From Streptomyces sp. Q6 (GTDB lineage Bacteria > Actinomycetota > Actinomycetes > Streptomycetales > Streptomycetaceae): a DNA stretch of 64,000 nt. The translations under genes and the position numbers were made by a program. The notes below the pieces were generated by a model. The model made no database searches, was not told where the DNA came from, and saw nothing but the letters and a program-made list of their open reading frames with translations. The DNA lies in the NCBI RefSeq assembly GCF_036967205.1, contig NZ_CP146022.1, forward strand, positions 3,906,001 to 3,970,000. The letters run 5' to 3'. Positions within the stretch are counted from its first letter, which is position 1. Every line of letters begins with the position of its first letter. Shown piece after piece: positions 37,647-47,423 of this stretch.

Positions 37647-37937
37647 ATGAGCCCCTTGCTTAGTGGATGGACAGTAGAACGACTGCGCACAGTGTCGGGC
37701 GACGACACCGCCATCCCGCTGGAGCCCACCATGACCGTCACAGCCGACCTCCCTGGTCAGCCTGCCGACGCAAGCATCCTCACCCTTCAGCCAGAGATCG
37801 TCATCGCATGCCACCACCTATGCATTGTGAAGTGCATCGACGACGAGGACTGGTACATGGGGACGATCCACGACGACGGCTCGATCCTGTGCTGGGCCGC
37901 CTACCCCAACCTGGAGCAGGCACTCCGGGGCTTGTGA
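37647..37937 (+). CDS. Passenger ORF inside the IS630 element
   Basis: A 96-97-residue ORF (ATG 37647, GTG 37644 alternative) begins 15 bp after the transposase stop and ends 71 bp before the right inverted repeat. The product is acidic in its second half, with HHLCIVKCIDDEDWYMGTIHDDGSILCWAAYPNLEQALRG, which looks like a folded beta-rich domain (two Cys, three Trp). No Shine-Dalgarno is visible. No family is recognised. Passenger genes are unusual in IS630. Confidence 0.6.
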   Translation: MSPLLSGWTVERLRTVSGDDTAIPLEPTMTVTADLPGQPADASILTLQPEIVIACHHLCIVKCIDDEDWYMGTIHDDGSILCWAAYPNLEQALRGL

Positions 37938-38008
37938 ACGCCCCCGAATCAGGCTCGCCCGACCGCCCCGGCGTCGAATCCACTACGACATCACCGTTTG
38001 AAGGTCAG

Positions 38009-38350
38009 TAGGTGCGTCCAGCGGGCCAGGACGCAAAGATCAAGGCCATGAGCGTGCGCAGGTCCATGAAGTACTGGCTGGTGGAGACCAACGTTCCGAC
38101 GCTGCGCATGGCGCCGAAGTCCGAGGATCTTCACCCCGCGCCGGGCATCGATCTTCTGAACGTAGTAGACGGGCAGCAGCTCGTAGAACAGCTCCGGTGA
38201 CGGGATCTCCATGGCGAAGCCAGCCTGTGCGAACGAGGCCGCGAACAGCGAGTTGGGGCTGTGATCGCCGCCTGGGTCCCAGCTGGGTGCGTAGTCGCCG
38301 AGCTTACGTCGTTGCCAGATAGCAACGATCCAGGTGGCGATCACGTGCTC
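38009..38350 (-). pseudogene. TniA-like C-terminus joined to TniQ-like remnant
   Basis: Reading minus from about 38350: ATWIVAIWQRRKLGDYAPSW, FAQAGFAMEIPSPELFYELL and PVYYVQKIDARRGVKILG, typical of the C-terminal (Mu-transposase-type) region of TniA/TnsB transposases. At about 38120 this changes abruptly to the TniQ-like segment (GTLVSTSQYFMDLRTLMAL). A deletion has therefore removed the end of tniA, any tniB and the start of tniQ. The fusion is out of frame and then interrupted by IS630. Confidence 0.65.
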
Positions 38351-38380
38351 CATCTCGTCGATGGTCAATACCGCATCGCC

Positions 38381-38737
38381 TTCCGGATCGGCGCCGCGGA
38401 GTACTTCGCCAGCGTCGGCCGACGTCCCGGCATGTTCGTCGGCAAGCCCTCCTTCCACGCGCTGACCGCGTTCCTGACCGGTTATGACCAGCACGCTCTT
38501 CGGCACGGTGGGCCCGGTCTCACCGGCTGGCACGACTGGCTCGTCGCCCGTCGCGGACGCGACTGCAACCACGCCTGGCCGGGCCAGATCCTCCACCTCG
38601 TCCTCCCGAACGGCTGGGACGACTTGTGGAATCTTCCGCCTGAGGACGAACAGCGGGCGATCACGGTCCTGTTCGAGCTCCTCGACGAGTTCGCCGCCGA
38701 GCGCGAGGCGGCGCAGGACTCACAGACCTCGGGTTGA
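38381..38737 (+). pseudogene. 5'-truncated hypothetical gene at island right edge
   Basis: The frame encodes EYFASVGRRPGMFVGKPSFH, ALTAFLTGYDQHALRHGG, LPPEDEQRAITVLFELLDEF and a stop at 38737. The RRPGMFVG start resembles small Streptomyces proteins that open with a line like this a few residues after Met, but no start codon or ribosome site is present. The TniA-like remnant begins immediately upstream on the other strand. It was probably beheaded by transposon insertion. Confidence 0.55.
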
Positions 38738-38850
38738 GTGAGACGCCGCACCGAACAGCGTTTCAGCCACGATGAACCACTGCCGGCCAACACCTCGTCA
38801 TGGTTCACCTCGACCGAGACGGGACACCGGCCGAGGCTAGGATCGCCGGC

Positions 38851-39609
38851 ATGGCGCTGCGACCGGTTCACGTGATCCTCAAGGCAGTCGACGCCTCGGC
38901 GGTCGGCCGGTTCTGGGCGGAGGCGCTCGGCTGGAACGCGTACAGCCCCGGCGTCGTCACGTATGTCGGTCCCGCCGGTGGCGCGGACGGGAAGCCGGTC
39001 TGGCCGGACCCGGTCTTCCTGGGTATCGACGTGGTACCCGTGCCGGAGCCGAAGAACCCGGCGGTGAAGAACCGCGTGCACCTCGATCTGGCCACCACGT
39101 CCCCGGCCAATCAAGCGGAGTTGATCGCGCGGCTGACGGCGTTGGGCGCGTCGCCCGTCGACGTGGGGCAGGGCGACGACGTCCCGTGGACGGTCCTCGC
39201 CGACCCCGAGGGCAACGAGTTCTGCGTGCTGGAGCCCCGGGAGGTCTACCGGGACACCGGGCCGATCGCCGCCGTGGTGGTCGACTGCGCGGACCCGCGG
39301 GCGATGGCCCGGTTCTGGGGCGGGGCGATGGACTGGACCGCGCACCAAGTCACCGATGACCAGGCGGTGTTCCGCTCCGCCAAGGGCGTCGGCCCGTACC
39401 TCGAATTCCTGCGCACGCCCGGTACGCGGCCGGTGCCGGACCGCCTCCATGTCGACCTGCTGCCCTACCCCGGCGACGACAAGGCGGCGGAGGTCTCCCG
39501 CCTGCGCGCCCTCGGCGCCGCCGACCTCGACGTCGGCCAGGGCGATGTCCCGTGGACGTGCCTGACGGATCCGGAGGGCCACGAGTTCTGCGTACTGGCG
39601 CCGCATTGA
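38851..39609 (+). CDS. Double-domain VOC (glyoxalase/bleomycin-resistance fold) protein
   Basis: A 252-residue protein of two VOC modules: about 4-126 (HVILKAVDASAVGRFWAEAL to DPEGNEFCVLEP) and about 133-251 (AVVVDCADPRAMARFWGGAM to DPEGHEFCVLAPH). Each ends with the DPEG-x-EFCVL signature common in Streptomyces. Metal and substrate are unknown. It is the first backbone gene to the right of the island and convergent with argG across a terminator. Confidence 0.9.
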   Translation: MALRPVHVILKAVDASAVGRFWAEALGWNAYSPGVVTYVGPAGGADGKPVWPDPVFLGIDVVPVPEPKNPAVKNRVHLDLATTSPANQAELIARLTALGASPVDVGQGDDVPWTVLADPEGNEFCVLEPREVYRDTGPIAAVVVDCADPRAMARFWGGAMDWTAHQVTDDQAVFRSAKGVGPYLEFLRTPGTRPVPDRLHVDLLPYPGDDKAAEVSRLRALGAADLDVGQGDVPWTCLTDPEGHEFCVLAPH

Positions 39610-39642
39610 GGGACCGCGGGGCCGCCGCGCCGGGACGCGCAA

Positions 39643-39673
39643 GGGTCGGCTGACGCCGAGCGTCAGCCGACCC
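39643..39673. terminator. 13-bp perfect-stem terminator between VOC gene and argG
   Basis: GGGTCGGCTGACG (39643-39655) pairs with CGTCAGCCGACCC (39661-39673) around a 5-nt loop, placed between convergent genes. Confidence 0.8.
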
Positions 39674-39727
39674 TGGTGAGCACTGGCCGGTACGTACCGG
39701 TGATCGGCGTACCGGCGGTGGCCCGTA

Positions 39728-41805
<2,078 letters not shown>

Positions 41806-41816
41806 CGGGCGGGAGG

Positions 41817-42401
41817 TCAACTCGGCTTTCGGCCCAGTGACGTCGCGCTCTCCCACGCCACCCTCAGCTTCCTCGGTGAGCCGTTCAGCCACTCCGGGAC
41901 GCCGCCCGGTGGTGCGATCGGGGCCGTTTCGACCGTCGTGCCGCCCATCGCCGCGTAGAAGTGCCGCGCCGCGGTGTTCTGCTCCTGCACCCACAGGTAG
42001 AGGGGTGCCGGGCCGGAGCCGTTCGCGTGCTCCGTGACGATCTCGGCGGCGCGGGTCAGCAGCGCCGCCCCCACGCCCGTACGTCTGCGGTCGTGCGTGA
42101 CGTGCAGGTTGTCGACGAGGCTGCCCCAGCGGGCGTCGGCGTCGAGCACCACGTGCACGAACCCCGCGAACCCCGCGCCGTCCTCCGCGAGGACCGTCAC
42201 GCCGCCTCCCGCGGCCGCCCCGGCGAGCCGCTCCCGCCACACCCGCCGCCGGTCGGTGACCACGTCACCGTCGAGGAACGCGTCGGCGTACGCGCCCCGG
42301 TAGTGCCGCCGCCAGCTGTCGGCGTGCAGCAGGGCCACGCGTTCGGCGTCGTCGGGGCGGGAGGGGCGCAGGCGCAGGGGAACCGCGGGCTGAGTGGTCA
42401 T
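41817..42401 (-). CDS. GNAT family N-acetyltransferase
   Basis: A 194-residue acetyltransferase: LRLRPSRPDDAERVALL N-terminus, WGSLVDNLHVTHDRRRTGVGAALL acetyl-CoA motif A (about 95-118), and PLYLWVQEQNTAARHFYAAMGG motif B. It is co-directional with the HAD gene, which starts just after its stop. The acceptor is unknown. ATG 42401 is preferred; ATG 42410 is possible. Confidence 0.88.
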   Translation of the reverse strand: MTTQPAVPLRLRPSRPDDAERVALLHADSWRRHYRGAYADAFLDGDVVTDRRRVWRERLAGAAAGGGVTVLAEDGAGFAGFVHVVLDADARWGSLVDNLHVTHDRRRTGVGAALLTRAAEIVTEHANGSGPAPLYLWVQEQNTAARHFYAAMGGTTVETAPIAPPGGVPEWLNGSPRKLRVAWESATSLGRKPS

Positions 42402-42460
42402 GGGCGGCACCGTAGGGAGGGCGCCCTCCCCCGGTCCACCGCATTTCCGGGACGTGCGGC

Positions 42461-42910
42461 TCAGCCGATGTCGAGCGCGGTGCCGTAGAGGCGCGCCACC
42501 TTGATGCGTACGACCACACGCCGCTCGGCGACCACCTCCGCCAGGAACGCCTTCTCGTCCGCCTCGGAGGGGAAGTCCCCCGCCATGGCGAGCAGTTCGC
42601 GCCCCACCGCGTCGCCCGGCTCCGCCGTCGGATCGGTCACCTCGACCTCCCCCTCCGCGACGGCGAAGGCGAAGTCGTCGCGCCTGACGTGCAGCGCGGC
42701 GTGCGGATCGGCCCGGTAGTGGCGGGGCTTGAGGCGCCCCTCCGTCGTGGAGATCCGCAGCATGCGTTCCTCGGGGCTCCAGTGGTACAGGACCGTCGTC
42801 AGGTGCGGGTGCCCGGTGGCGCGCACACTGGCGAGCACACCGAAGTTCCCTTCTTCGAGGATCTGCTGAAGCTCGGACTCGGTGAGCGAACGGGGTGGGG
42901 CGCCGGCCAT
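42461..42910 (-). CDS. PPOX-class flavin/F420-binding protein
   Basis: A 149-residue split-barrel protein: ILEEGNFGVLASVRATGHPH (about 17-36), LRISTTEGRLKPRHYRADPH and FAFAVAEGEVEVTDPTAEPG. Small Streptomyces proteins of this type are often annotated as TIGR03618-family F420-dependent proteins. Substrate unknown. Confidence 0.85.
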   Translation of the reverse strand: MAGAPPRSLTESELQQILEEGNFGVLASVRATGHPHLTTVLYHWSPEERMLRISTTEGRLKPRHYRADPHAALHVRRDDFAFAVAEGEVEVTDPTAEPGDAVGRELLAMAGDFPSEADEKAFLAEVVAERRVVVRIKVARLYGTALDIG

Positions 42911-42975
42911 GAGAAGTCTCCTTCGGTGAGAACGATCGATCGGGGGTGCTGCGGTCAGGTCTACGTGTATGTCGA

Positions 42976-43180
42976 TCAGGGCGATCAGGGGTGTGTCGTC
43001 TCTACGTCCATCAGGACTGCGTCCATCGGGACTGCGTTCATCAAGACTGCGTTCATCAGGTCTAGGTTCATCAGGACTGCGTTCATCGGGACTGCGTTCA
43101 TCAGGTCTACGTCCATCAGGACTGCGTTGATCAGGTCTGCGTCCATCAGGTCTGCGTTCGTCAGGGCGCCCATCAGGACT
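42976..43180. repeat. 15-bp minisatellite
   Basis: About 12-13 tandem degenerate units of 15 bp resembling GTTCATCAGGACTGC. They are multiples of a codon pentad, so they keep open frames on both strands; on the minus strand they encode pentapeptide repeats. Confidence 0.9.
42985..43173 (-). CDS. Small pentapeptide-repeat ORF
   Basis: A 62-residue ORF whose centre is ten pentapeptide-like units: ADLMD, ADLIN, AVLMD, VDLMN, AVPMN and so on, with Leu/Pro at the central position as in A(D/N)LxX repeat proteins. It starts 12 nt after the MFS stop with GAGGGG about 9 nt upstream, so it may be the second gene of that transcript. It could be a real short Qnr-like quadrilateral helix or only a translated minisatellite. 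Confidence 0.45.
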   Translation of the reverse strand: MGALTNADLMDADLINAVLMDVDLMNAVPMNAVLMNLDLMNAVLMNAVPMDAVLMDVETTHP

Positions 43181-43187
43181 ACGCCCC

Positions 43188-44648
43188 TCAGGCCACCGGC
43201 ACCGGAGTCCCCGGCTCGGCCACCCGCTCCGCCGCCGGGCGCAGCACCACCAGCGCGACCACGATCGCCGCCCCGATCAGCCCGGCCCCGACCCCGAACG
43301 CGAGCCGGTATCCCTCGGTCAGCGCCACCGCCGCCGAACTGCCGTCCGCCGCGAGGGAGTCGGTGCGCGAGGCCGCCAGCGTCGACAGGACCGCGACACC
43401 CAGCGCCATACCGATCTGCTGGGTCGTATTGAACAGGCCCGAGGCCAGCCCCGCGTCCTCCTCGTTCGCCGCCGACATGCCGAGCCCGGCCAGCGCGGGC
43501 AGGACGAGGCCGCCGCCGGACACCAGCAGCATCACGGGCAGCAGATCAGGGACGTACGAGCCCTGCACGGGCACCCGGGACAGATACCCGAGCGCTCCGG
43601 CGAGGAGCACGAGCCCGGCCAGGAGCACCCGCCGCTCCCCGAAGCGCGCCGCGAGCCGCGCCGAGACGCCGAGCGAGACAGCTCCGATCGCGACGGCCGC
43701 CGGCAGCATCGCGAGGCCGGTCTTCGCGGCCCCGTAACCGAGGACCTTCTGCATGTAGAGCGCGGCGAGCACCTGGAAGGCGAACATGGCGGCGAGGGTG
43801 AGGATCTGGGTGACGTTGGCGCCGACGACGGTGCGGGAGCGCAGGACGCGCAGCGGCATGAGCGGCGTCCGGGTCCGCGCCTGCCGCACGACGAACGCCG
43901 CGACGAGCACGATCCCCGCCCCGATCAGACCGCCCCCGCGCACCGAACTCACGCCGTACGCATCGATGTTGACGACCCCCCAGATCGCCGCCATCAGACC
44001 GCCGGTGATCAGCAGCGCACCCCAGGCGTCGGCCCCGGCGCGCAGTCCGAGGCCCCGGTCGGCGGGGAGCGCGGACACGGCGAGGGCGAGGACGGCGGCG
44101 CCGATGGGCAGGTTGATGAAGAAGATCCAGTGCCAGTCGAGGGCGTCGGTGAGGACGCCGCCGAGCACCTGCCCGATGGAGGCGCCCGCGGCGCCGGTGA
44201 AGCTGAACACCCCGATGGCGCGGGCCCGTTCGCGCGGGTCGTCGAAGAGCGTGACGAGGATGCCCAGGCCGACGGCGGCCGCCATGGCGCTGCCGACCCC
44301 TTGCAGGAAGCGGGCCGCGAGCAGGATCGCGGGGCTGGTGGCGACCCCCGCGAGGAGGGAGGCCGCGGTGAAGACGCCGGTTCCCGCGAGGAACATCCGC
44401 TTGCGGCCGAGCAGATCGCCGAGCCGCCCGGCGAGCAGGAGCAGGCTGCCGAAGGCGATGAGGTAGGCGTTCACGACCCAGCTCAGGCCGGTCGGGCTGA
44501 AGTCGAGGTCGCTCTGGATGGCCGGCATCGCGACGGTGACGATCGAACCGTCGAGGATGATCATCAGGGTTCCGGCGGCGATGACGCCGAGGGCGAGCCA
44601 GCGGGACCGGCTTCCCGGGGACGCGGACGGGACGGGCGCTGCGGACAT
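43188..44648 (-). CDS. MFS drug:H+ antiporter, DHA2 (14-TM) family
   Basis: A 486-residue membrane protein starting MSAAPVPSASPG. The DHA2 signatures are LDGSIVTVAMPAIQSDL (motif D1, helix 1), LLLLAGRLGDLLGRKRMFL (motif A, about 71-89) and ARFLQGVGSAMAAA. It probably exports a toxic compound or metabolite. It is divergent from a marR gene with a palindromic operator in the shared 125-bp promoter region. Confidence 0.93.
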   Translation of the reverse strand: MSAAPVPSASPGSRSRWLALGVIAAGTLMIILDGSIVTVAMPAIQSDLDFSPTGLSWVVNAYLIAFGSLLLLAGRLGDLLGRKRMFLAGTGVFTAASLLAGVATSPAILLAARFLQGVGSAMAAAVGLGILVTLFDDPRERARAIGVFSFTGAAGASIGQVLGGVLTDALDWHWIFFINLPIGAAVLALAVSALPADRGLGLRAGADAWGALLITGGLMAAIWGVVNIDAYGVSSVRGGGLIGAGIVLVAAFVVRQARTRTPLMPLRVLRSRTVVGANVTQILTLAAMFAFQVLAALYMQKVLGYGAAKTGLAMLPAAVAIGAVSLGVSARLAARFGERRVLLAGLVLLAGALGYLSRVPVQGSYVPDLLPVMLLVSGGGLVLPALAGLGMSAANEEDAGLASGLFNTTQQIGMALGVAVLSTLAASRTDSLAADGSSAAVALTEGYRLAFGVGAGLIGAAIVVALVVLRPAAERVAEPGTPVPVA

Positions 44649-44719
44649 GGCGGACCCCTTCGGTCGGACGGTCGAGCCGCGCCCCTTCCGGGCTGCGGCG
44701 ACAACACGACCGTAACAGA

Positions 44720-44752
44720 TAGTTCCGTTGCAGACTATATTTCTCGGAACTA
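44720..44752. promoter_or_regulatory. Candidate MarR operator
   Basis: TAGTTCCG (44720-44727) and CGGAACTA (44745-44752) form perfect 8-bp inverted arms around a 17-bp AT-rich centre with TATATT, between the divergent MFS and marR genes. Confidence 0.65.
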
Positions 44753-44773
44753 GCCGTGGACTACCCTGGAGCC

Positions 44774-45265
44774 ATGACCGCCATGACGCCCGCACCCACC
44801 CGGACCAGGCCCGACCTCTCGTACCTCCTGGACCACACCAGTCACGTACTGCGTACGCAGATGGCGGCGGCGCTCGCCGACATCGGTCTGACGGCGCGCA
44901 TGCACTGCGTGCTCGTGCACGCCCTGGAGGAGGAGCGCACCCAGAACCAGCTCGCCGAGATCGGCGACATGGACAAGACGACGATGGTGGTGACCGTCGA
45001 CGCCCTGGAGAAGGCGGGCCTCGCGGAGCGCAGGCCGTCGTCGACGGACCGGCGGGCGCGGATCATCGCGGTGACGGAGGAGGGCGCGCGGGTCGCGGCG
45101 CGCAGTCAGGAGATCGTGGACGGGGTGCACGAGAAGGCCCTCGGGGCGTTCCCGCCCGAGGACCGCGAGACGTTCCTGCGCCTGCTGAACCACCTGGTGG
45201 ACGGGTATCTCAGCACCCCGTCACCGAGCCCGGCGACGGCCCGCCGGCCACGCCAGCGCGGCTGA
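44774..45265 (+). CDS. MarR family transcriptional regulator
   Basis: A 163-residue winged-helix regulator: NQLAEIGDMDKTTMVVTVDALEKAGLAERRPSSTDRRAR is the HTH/wing with the characteristic D-x-R-(A/S) wing tip. It likely represses itself and the divergent DHA2 exporter. ATG 44774 (MTAMTP) is preferred over the upstream ATG 44756. Confidence 0.93.
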   Translation: MTAMTPAPTRTRPDLSYLLDHTSHVLRTQMAAALADIGLTARMHCVLVHALEEERTQNQLAEIGDMDKTTMVVTVDALEKAGLAERRPSSTDRRARIIAVTEEGARVAARSQEIVDGVHEKALGAFPPEDRETFLRLLNHLVDGYLSTPSPSPATARRPRQRG

Positions 45266-45299
45266 GCAGCGGGCCCGGCACGGGCGGACGGGCATTCTT

Positions 45300-47348
45300 T
45301 CAGGCTCGGGCGAACGGCAACGCCCGCGCGTGCACCACGTCCAGCCGCGACACCGCCCTGGTCAGCACGACGTACAGCCGCTGGAGCCCGCGGGTACCCG
45401 CCTCGGCGATCGCGGCCGGCTCGACGGCGACGACATGGTCGTACTCAAGCCCCTTCGCGACGCCCGCGGCGAGCACGGTGACCCGGGCGCCCAGGTCGTC
45501 GGGCCCGGCCGCAGCGACACCCGCCGCGGCCAGCGCCTCGCGCACCGCGTCCACGTCGGCCTCGGCGGCGATCACCCCGATCGACCCCTCGTACGCGAGC
45601 GCCCGCCGCACGGCGTCGACGGCGCCCACGACCACGTCGCCCACCCGCTCGACCCTCAACTCCCCGTCCCCGCGCAGCGATCGGGCCGACGGCACGTCCA
45701 CGTCGATCTGGTCGAGGACCTGGTTGGCGAGGGCGACCACGGCGGCCGGGACCCGGAAACCGGTCGTCAGCGGTACCACCGCCGCCTCCGGCTTGCCGAG
45801 GTGTCCGAGGAGTTCGCGCCAACTCCGCGCCGCCCAGGGCGTGGTGCCCTGCGCCAGATCGCCGAGCACGGTCAGCGAACCGAACTCCGCACGCCGGGCG
45901 ATGGCCCGCGCCTGCATCGGTGACAGATCCTGCGCCTCGTCGACGACGATGTGCCCGTAGCTCTCGGGGTGTGCGAGCAGCCCGGCGACCTCGTCGAGGA
46001 GCACGAGGTCGGCGGCCGACCACTTGGCGGACTTGTACGAGCGTGGAGGCTTCGCCCAGAGCAGCGCCCGCCGCTCGCTCTCCTCCAGCACCCCCTCGGC
46101 GGCCACCCTCAACTCCCGCTCGTCCGACAGCAGTTGCGCCACGACTTCCTGCGGCCGCACACGCGGCCACACGGCGTCCACGAAGTCCTTCACGGACCGC
46201 GCCCGCCCGATCTTCTGCACCCAGGCGGCGTTCACGGGCCACGCGCGCCGCTCGGCCTGCACCTGGAGGTACGCCACGATCCGGCTGCGCACCCGCTCGC
46301 GCCCGACGGCGTACGGCAGCCCCTCGGCCCGTACGCCGTCGACGATCCGGCGCAGTTCACCGGCCGGGACCCGCCACCGGTACGCGCCCTCGGGCACCGC
46401 GACCGCGTCACCCGGGTCGACGGGGCCGGTCCGCACCCGCGCGTAGAGCGCCCGCCGCAGCACCTCGGCCATCCGGACGTCGTGCTTGACGGCGGCCGCG
46501 GCCTCGTCGTCGTACGCCCGCACCTCCCCGTGCGCCACGAGCTCCTCGACGGTCGACTGCCGCACCCCGGTCTCCCCGAGCGCGGGCAGCACGGCGGAGA
46601 TGTAGGAGAGGAAGGTCCGGTTGGGCCCGAGCACGAGCAGCCCTCCCCGCTGAACGCGCTGCGGGAACGTGTAGAGCAGGTACGCGGCCCGGTGCAGCCC
46701 GACGGCCGTCTTCCCGGTGCCGGGCGCGCCCTGGACGCACACGGACGCGGCGACCTCGGCCCGCACCAGGTCGTCCTGCTCGGGCTGGATGGTCGCGGCG
46801 ATGTCGCGCATGGGTCCGACGCGGGGCCGCTCGATCTCCCCGGCGAGGATCCGGCTGCCGCCACCCGCCTCCCCCGCACCGAGCCGCTCGTCCTCCAGGC
46901 TGGTCAGATCGGCCGAGTCGCCGACGCTGCCCGGCGCCCACCCGAAGCGCCGCCGTACGTCCACACCCTGGGGATCCGTGGCTCCGGCCTGGTAGAACGC
47001 CCGCGACACCGGTGCCCGCCAGTCGACGACGAGCGGGGGCGCGGCCGGATGCTCACTGATCCGCAGCCGCCCTACGTAGTAACGCTGCCCGGCGTGCTCC
47101 CCGCCCGCCCCGAAGTCGAGCCGCCCGAAGAACGACGGCGCCTGCGGCAGCTCCCGAAGTCCCTTGGCCCTGCTGCGCAGCTGATAGCCGAGCACTTCGG
47201 CGTCGGCGCCGGACGCGGAGGCGTTCTCCCCGATGACGACCTGTTCGTCGGCGCCGTCGACCATGGCGGCGAGGGCGGCGCGGCAGGCGTCGTGATAGCG
47301 GCGTTCGGCGTCGAGGGTGCCGGAGGTGGGGGCGGCGGCAGCGGTCAT
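45300..47348 (-). CDS. HelD-like UvrD/Rep superfamily ATPase
   Basis: A 682-residue SF1 ATPase: Walker A GAPGTGKTAVGLHR (about 203-216), HIVVDEAQDLSPMQ (Walker B, about 470), GDLAQGTTPW (motif III-like), VVPLTTGFRVP and a C-terminal RLYVVLTRAVSRLDVVHA. The N-terminal YHDACRAALAAMV helical arm and length fit the actinobacterial HelD family, which displaces RNA polymerase from DNA; the Streptomyces HelR member gives rifampicin tolerance. No rifamycin-associated element was recognised upstream; instead a GGTAACG-N6-CGTTACC palindrome and a tetR gene lie there. Confidence 0.85.
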   Translation of the reverse strand: MTAAAAPTSGTLDAERRYHDACRAALAAMVDGADEQVVIGENASASGADAEVLGYQLRSRAKGLRELPQAPSFFGRLDFGAGGEHAGQRYYVGRLRISEHPAAPPLVVDWRAPVSRAFYQAGATDPQGVDVRRRFGWAPGSVGDSADLTSLEDERLGAGEAGGGSRILAGEIERPRVGPMRDIAATIQPEQDDLVRAEVAASVCVQGAPGTGKTAVGLHRAAYLLYTFPQRVQRGGLLVLGPNRTFLSYISAVLPALGETGVRQSTVEELVAHGEVRAYDDEAAAAVKHDVRMAEVLRRALYARVRTGPVDPGDAVAVPEGAYRWRVPAGELRRIVDGVRAEGLPYAVGRERVRSRIVAYLQVQAERRAWPVNAAWVQKIGRARSVKDFVDAVWPRVRPQEVVAQLLSDERELRVAAEGVLEESERRALLWAKPPRSYKSAKWSAADLVLLDEVAGLLAHPESYGHIVVDEAQDLSPMQARAIARRAEFGSLTVLGDLAQGTTPWAARSWRELLGHLGKPEAAVVPLTTGFRVPAAVVALANQVLDQIDVDVPSARSLRGDGELRVERVGDVVVGAVDAVRRALAYEGSIGVIAAEADVDAVREALAAAGVAAAGPDDLGARVTVLAAGVAKGLEYDHVVAVEPAAIAEAGTRGLQRLYVVLTRAVSRLDVVHARALPFARA

Positions 47349-47356
47349 GGCTCCAC

Positions 47357-47376
47357 GGTAACGCAATAACGTTACC
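47357..47376. promoter_or_regulatory. Candidate TetR operator before the HelD-like gene
   Basis: GGTAACG (47357-47363) and CGTTACC (47370-47376) form a perfect inverted repeat with a 6-bp spacer in the 75-bp gap between tetR and the HelD-like gene. Confidence 0.6.
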
Positions 47377-47423
47377 GAGTTAAATCTTTTACCGTGTACC
47401 TCTTCTTTGCGCCGCCCCCCGCC

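Larger units (their letters stand above)
36494..38008 (+). mobile_element. IS630-family insertion sequence with passenger gene (1,515 bp)
   Basis: The element is bounded by terminal inverted repeats starting CTGACCTTCAA; 25 of the outer 29 positions match, including an internal GATGTCGTAG block. It is flanked by TA on both sides (36492-36493 and 38009-38010), the IS630/Tc1 target duplication. Removing it rebuilds the target sequence exactly as in the uninterrupted copy at 29851. It encodes a frame-split transposase and a 97-residue passenger ORF, making it longer than a typical IS630 (about 1.1-1.2 kb). Confidence 0.93.

Noticed and set aside
28558-38850. tRNA gene as attachment site for the accessory island
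   Set aside because: No cloverleaf-forming sequence or tRNA-like CCA end was recognised near either edge, so integrase-type integration is not supported.
47349-47423. Rifamycin-associated element upstream of the HelD-like gene
   Set aside because: No match to the known element could be read; only a GGTAACG palindrome is present.
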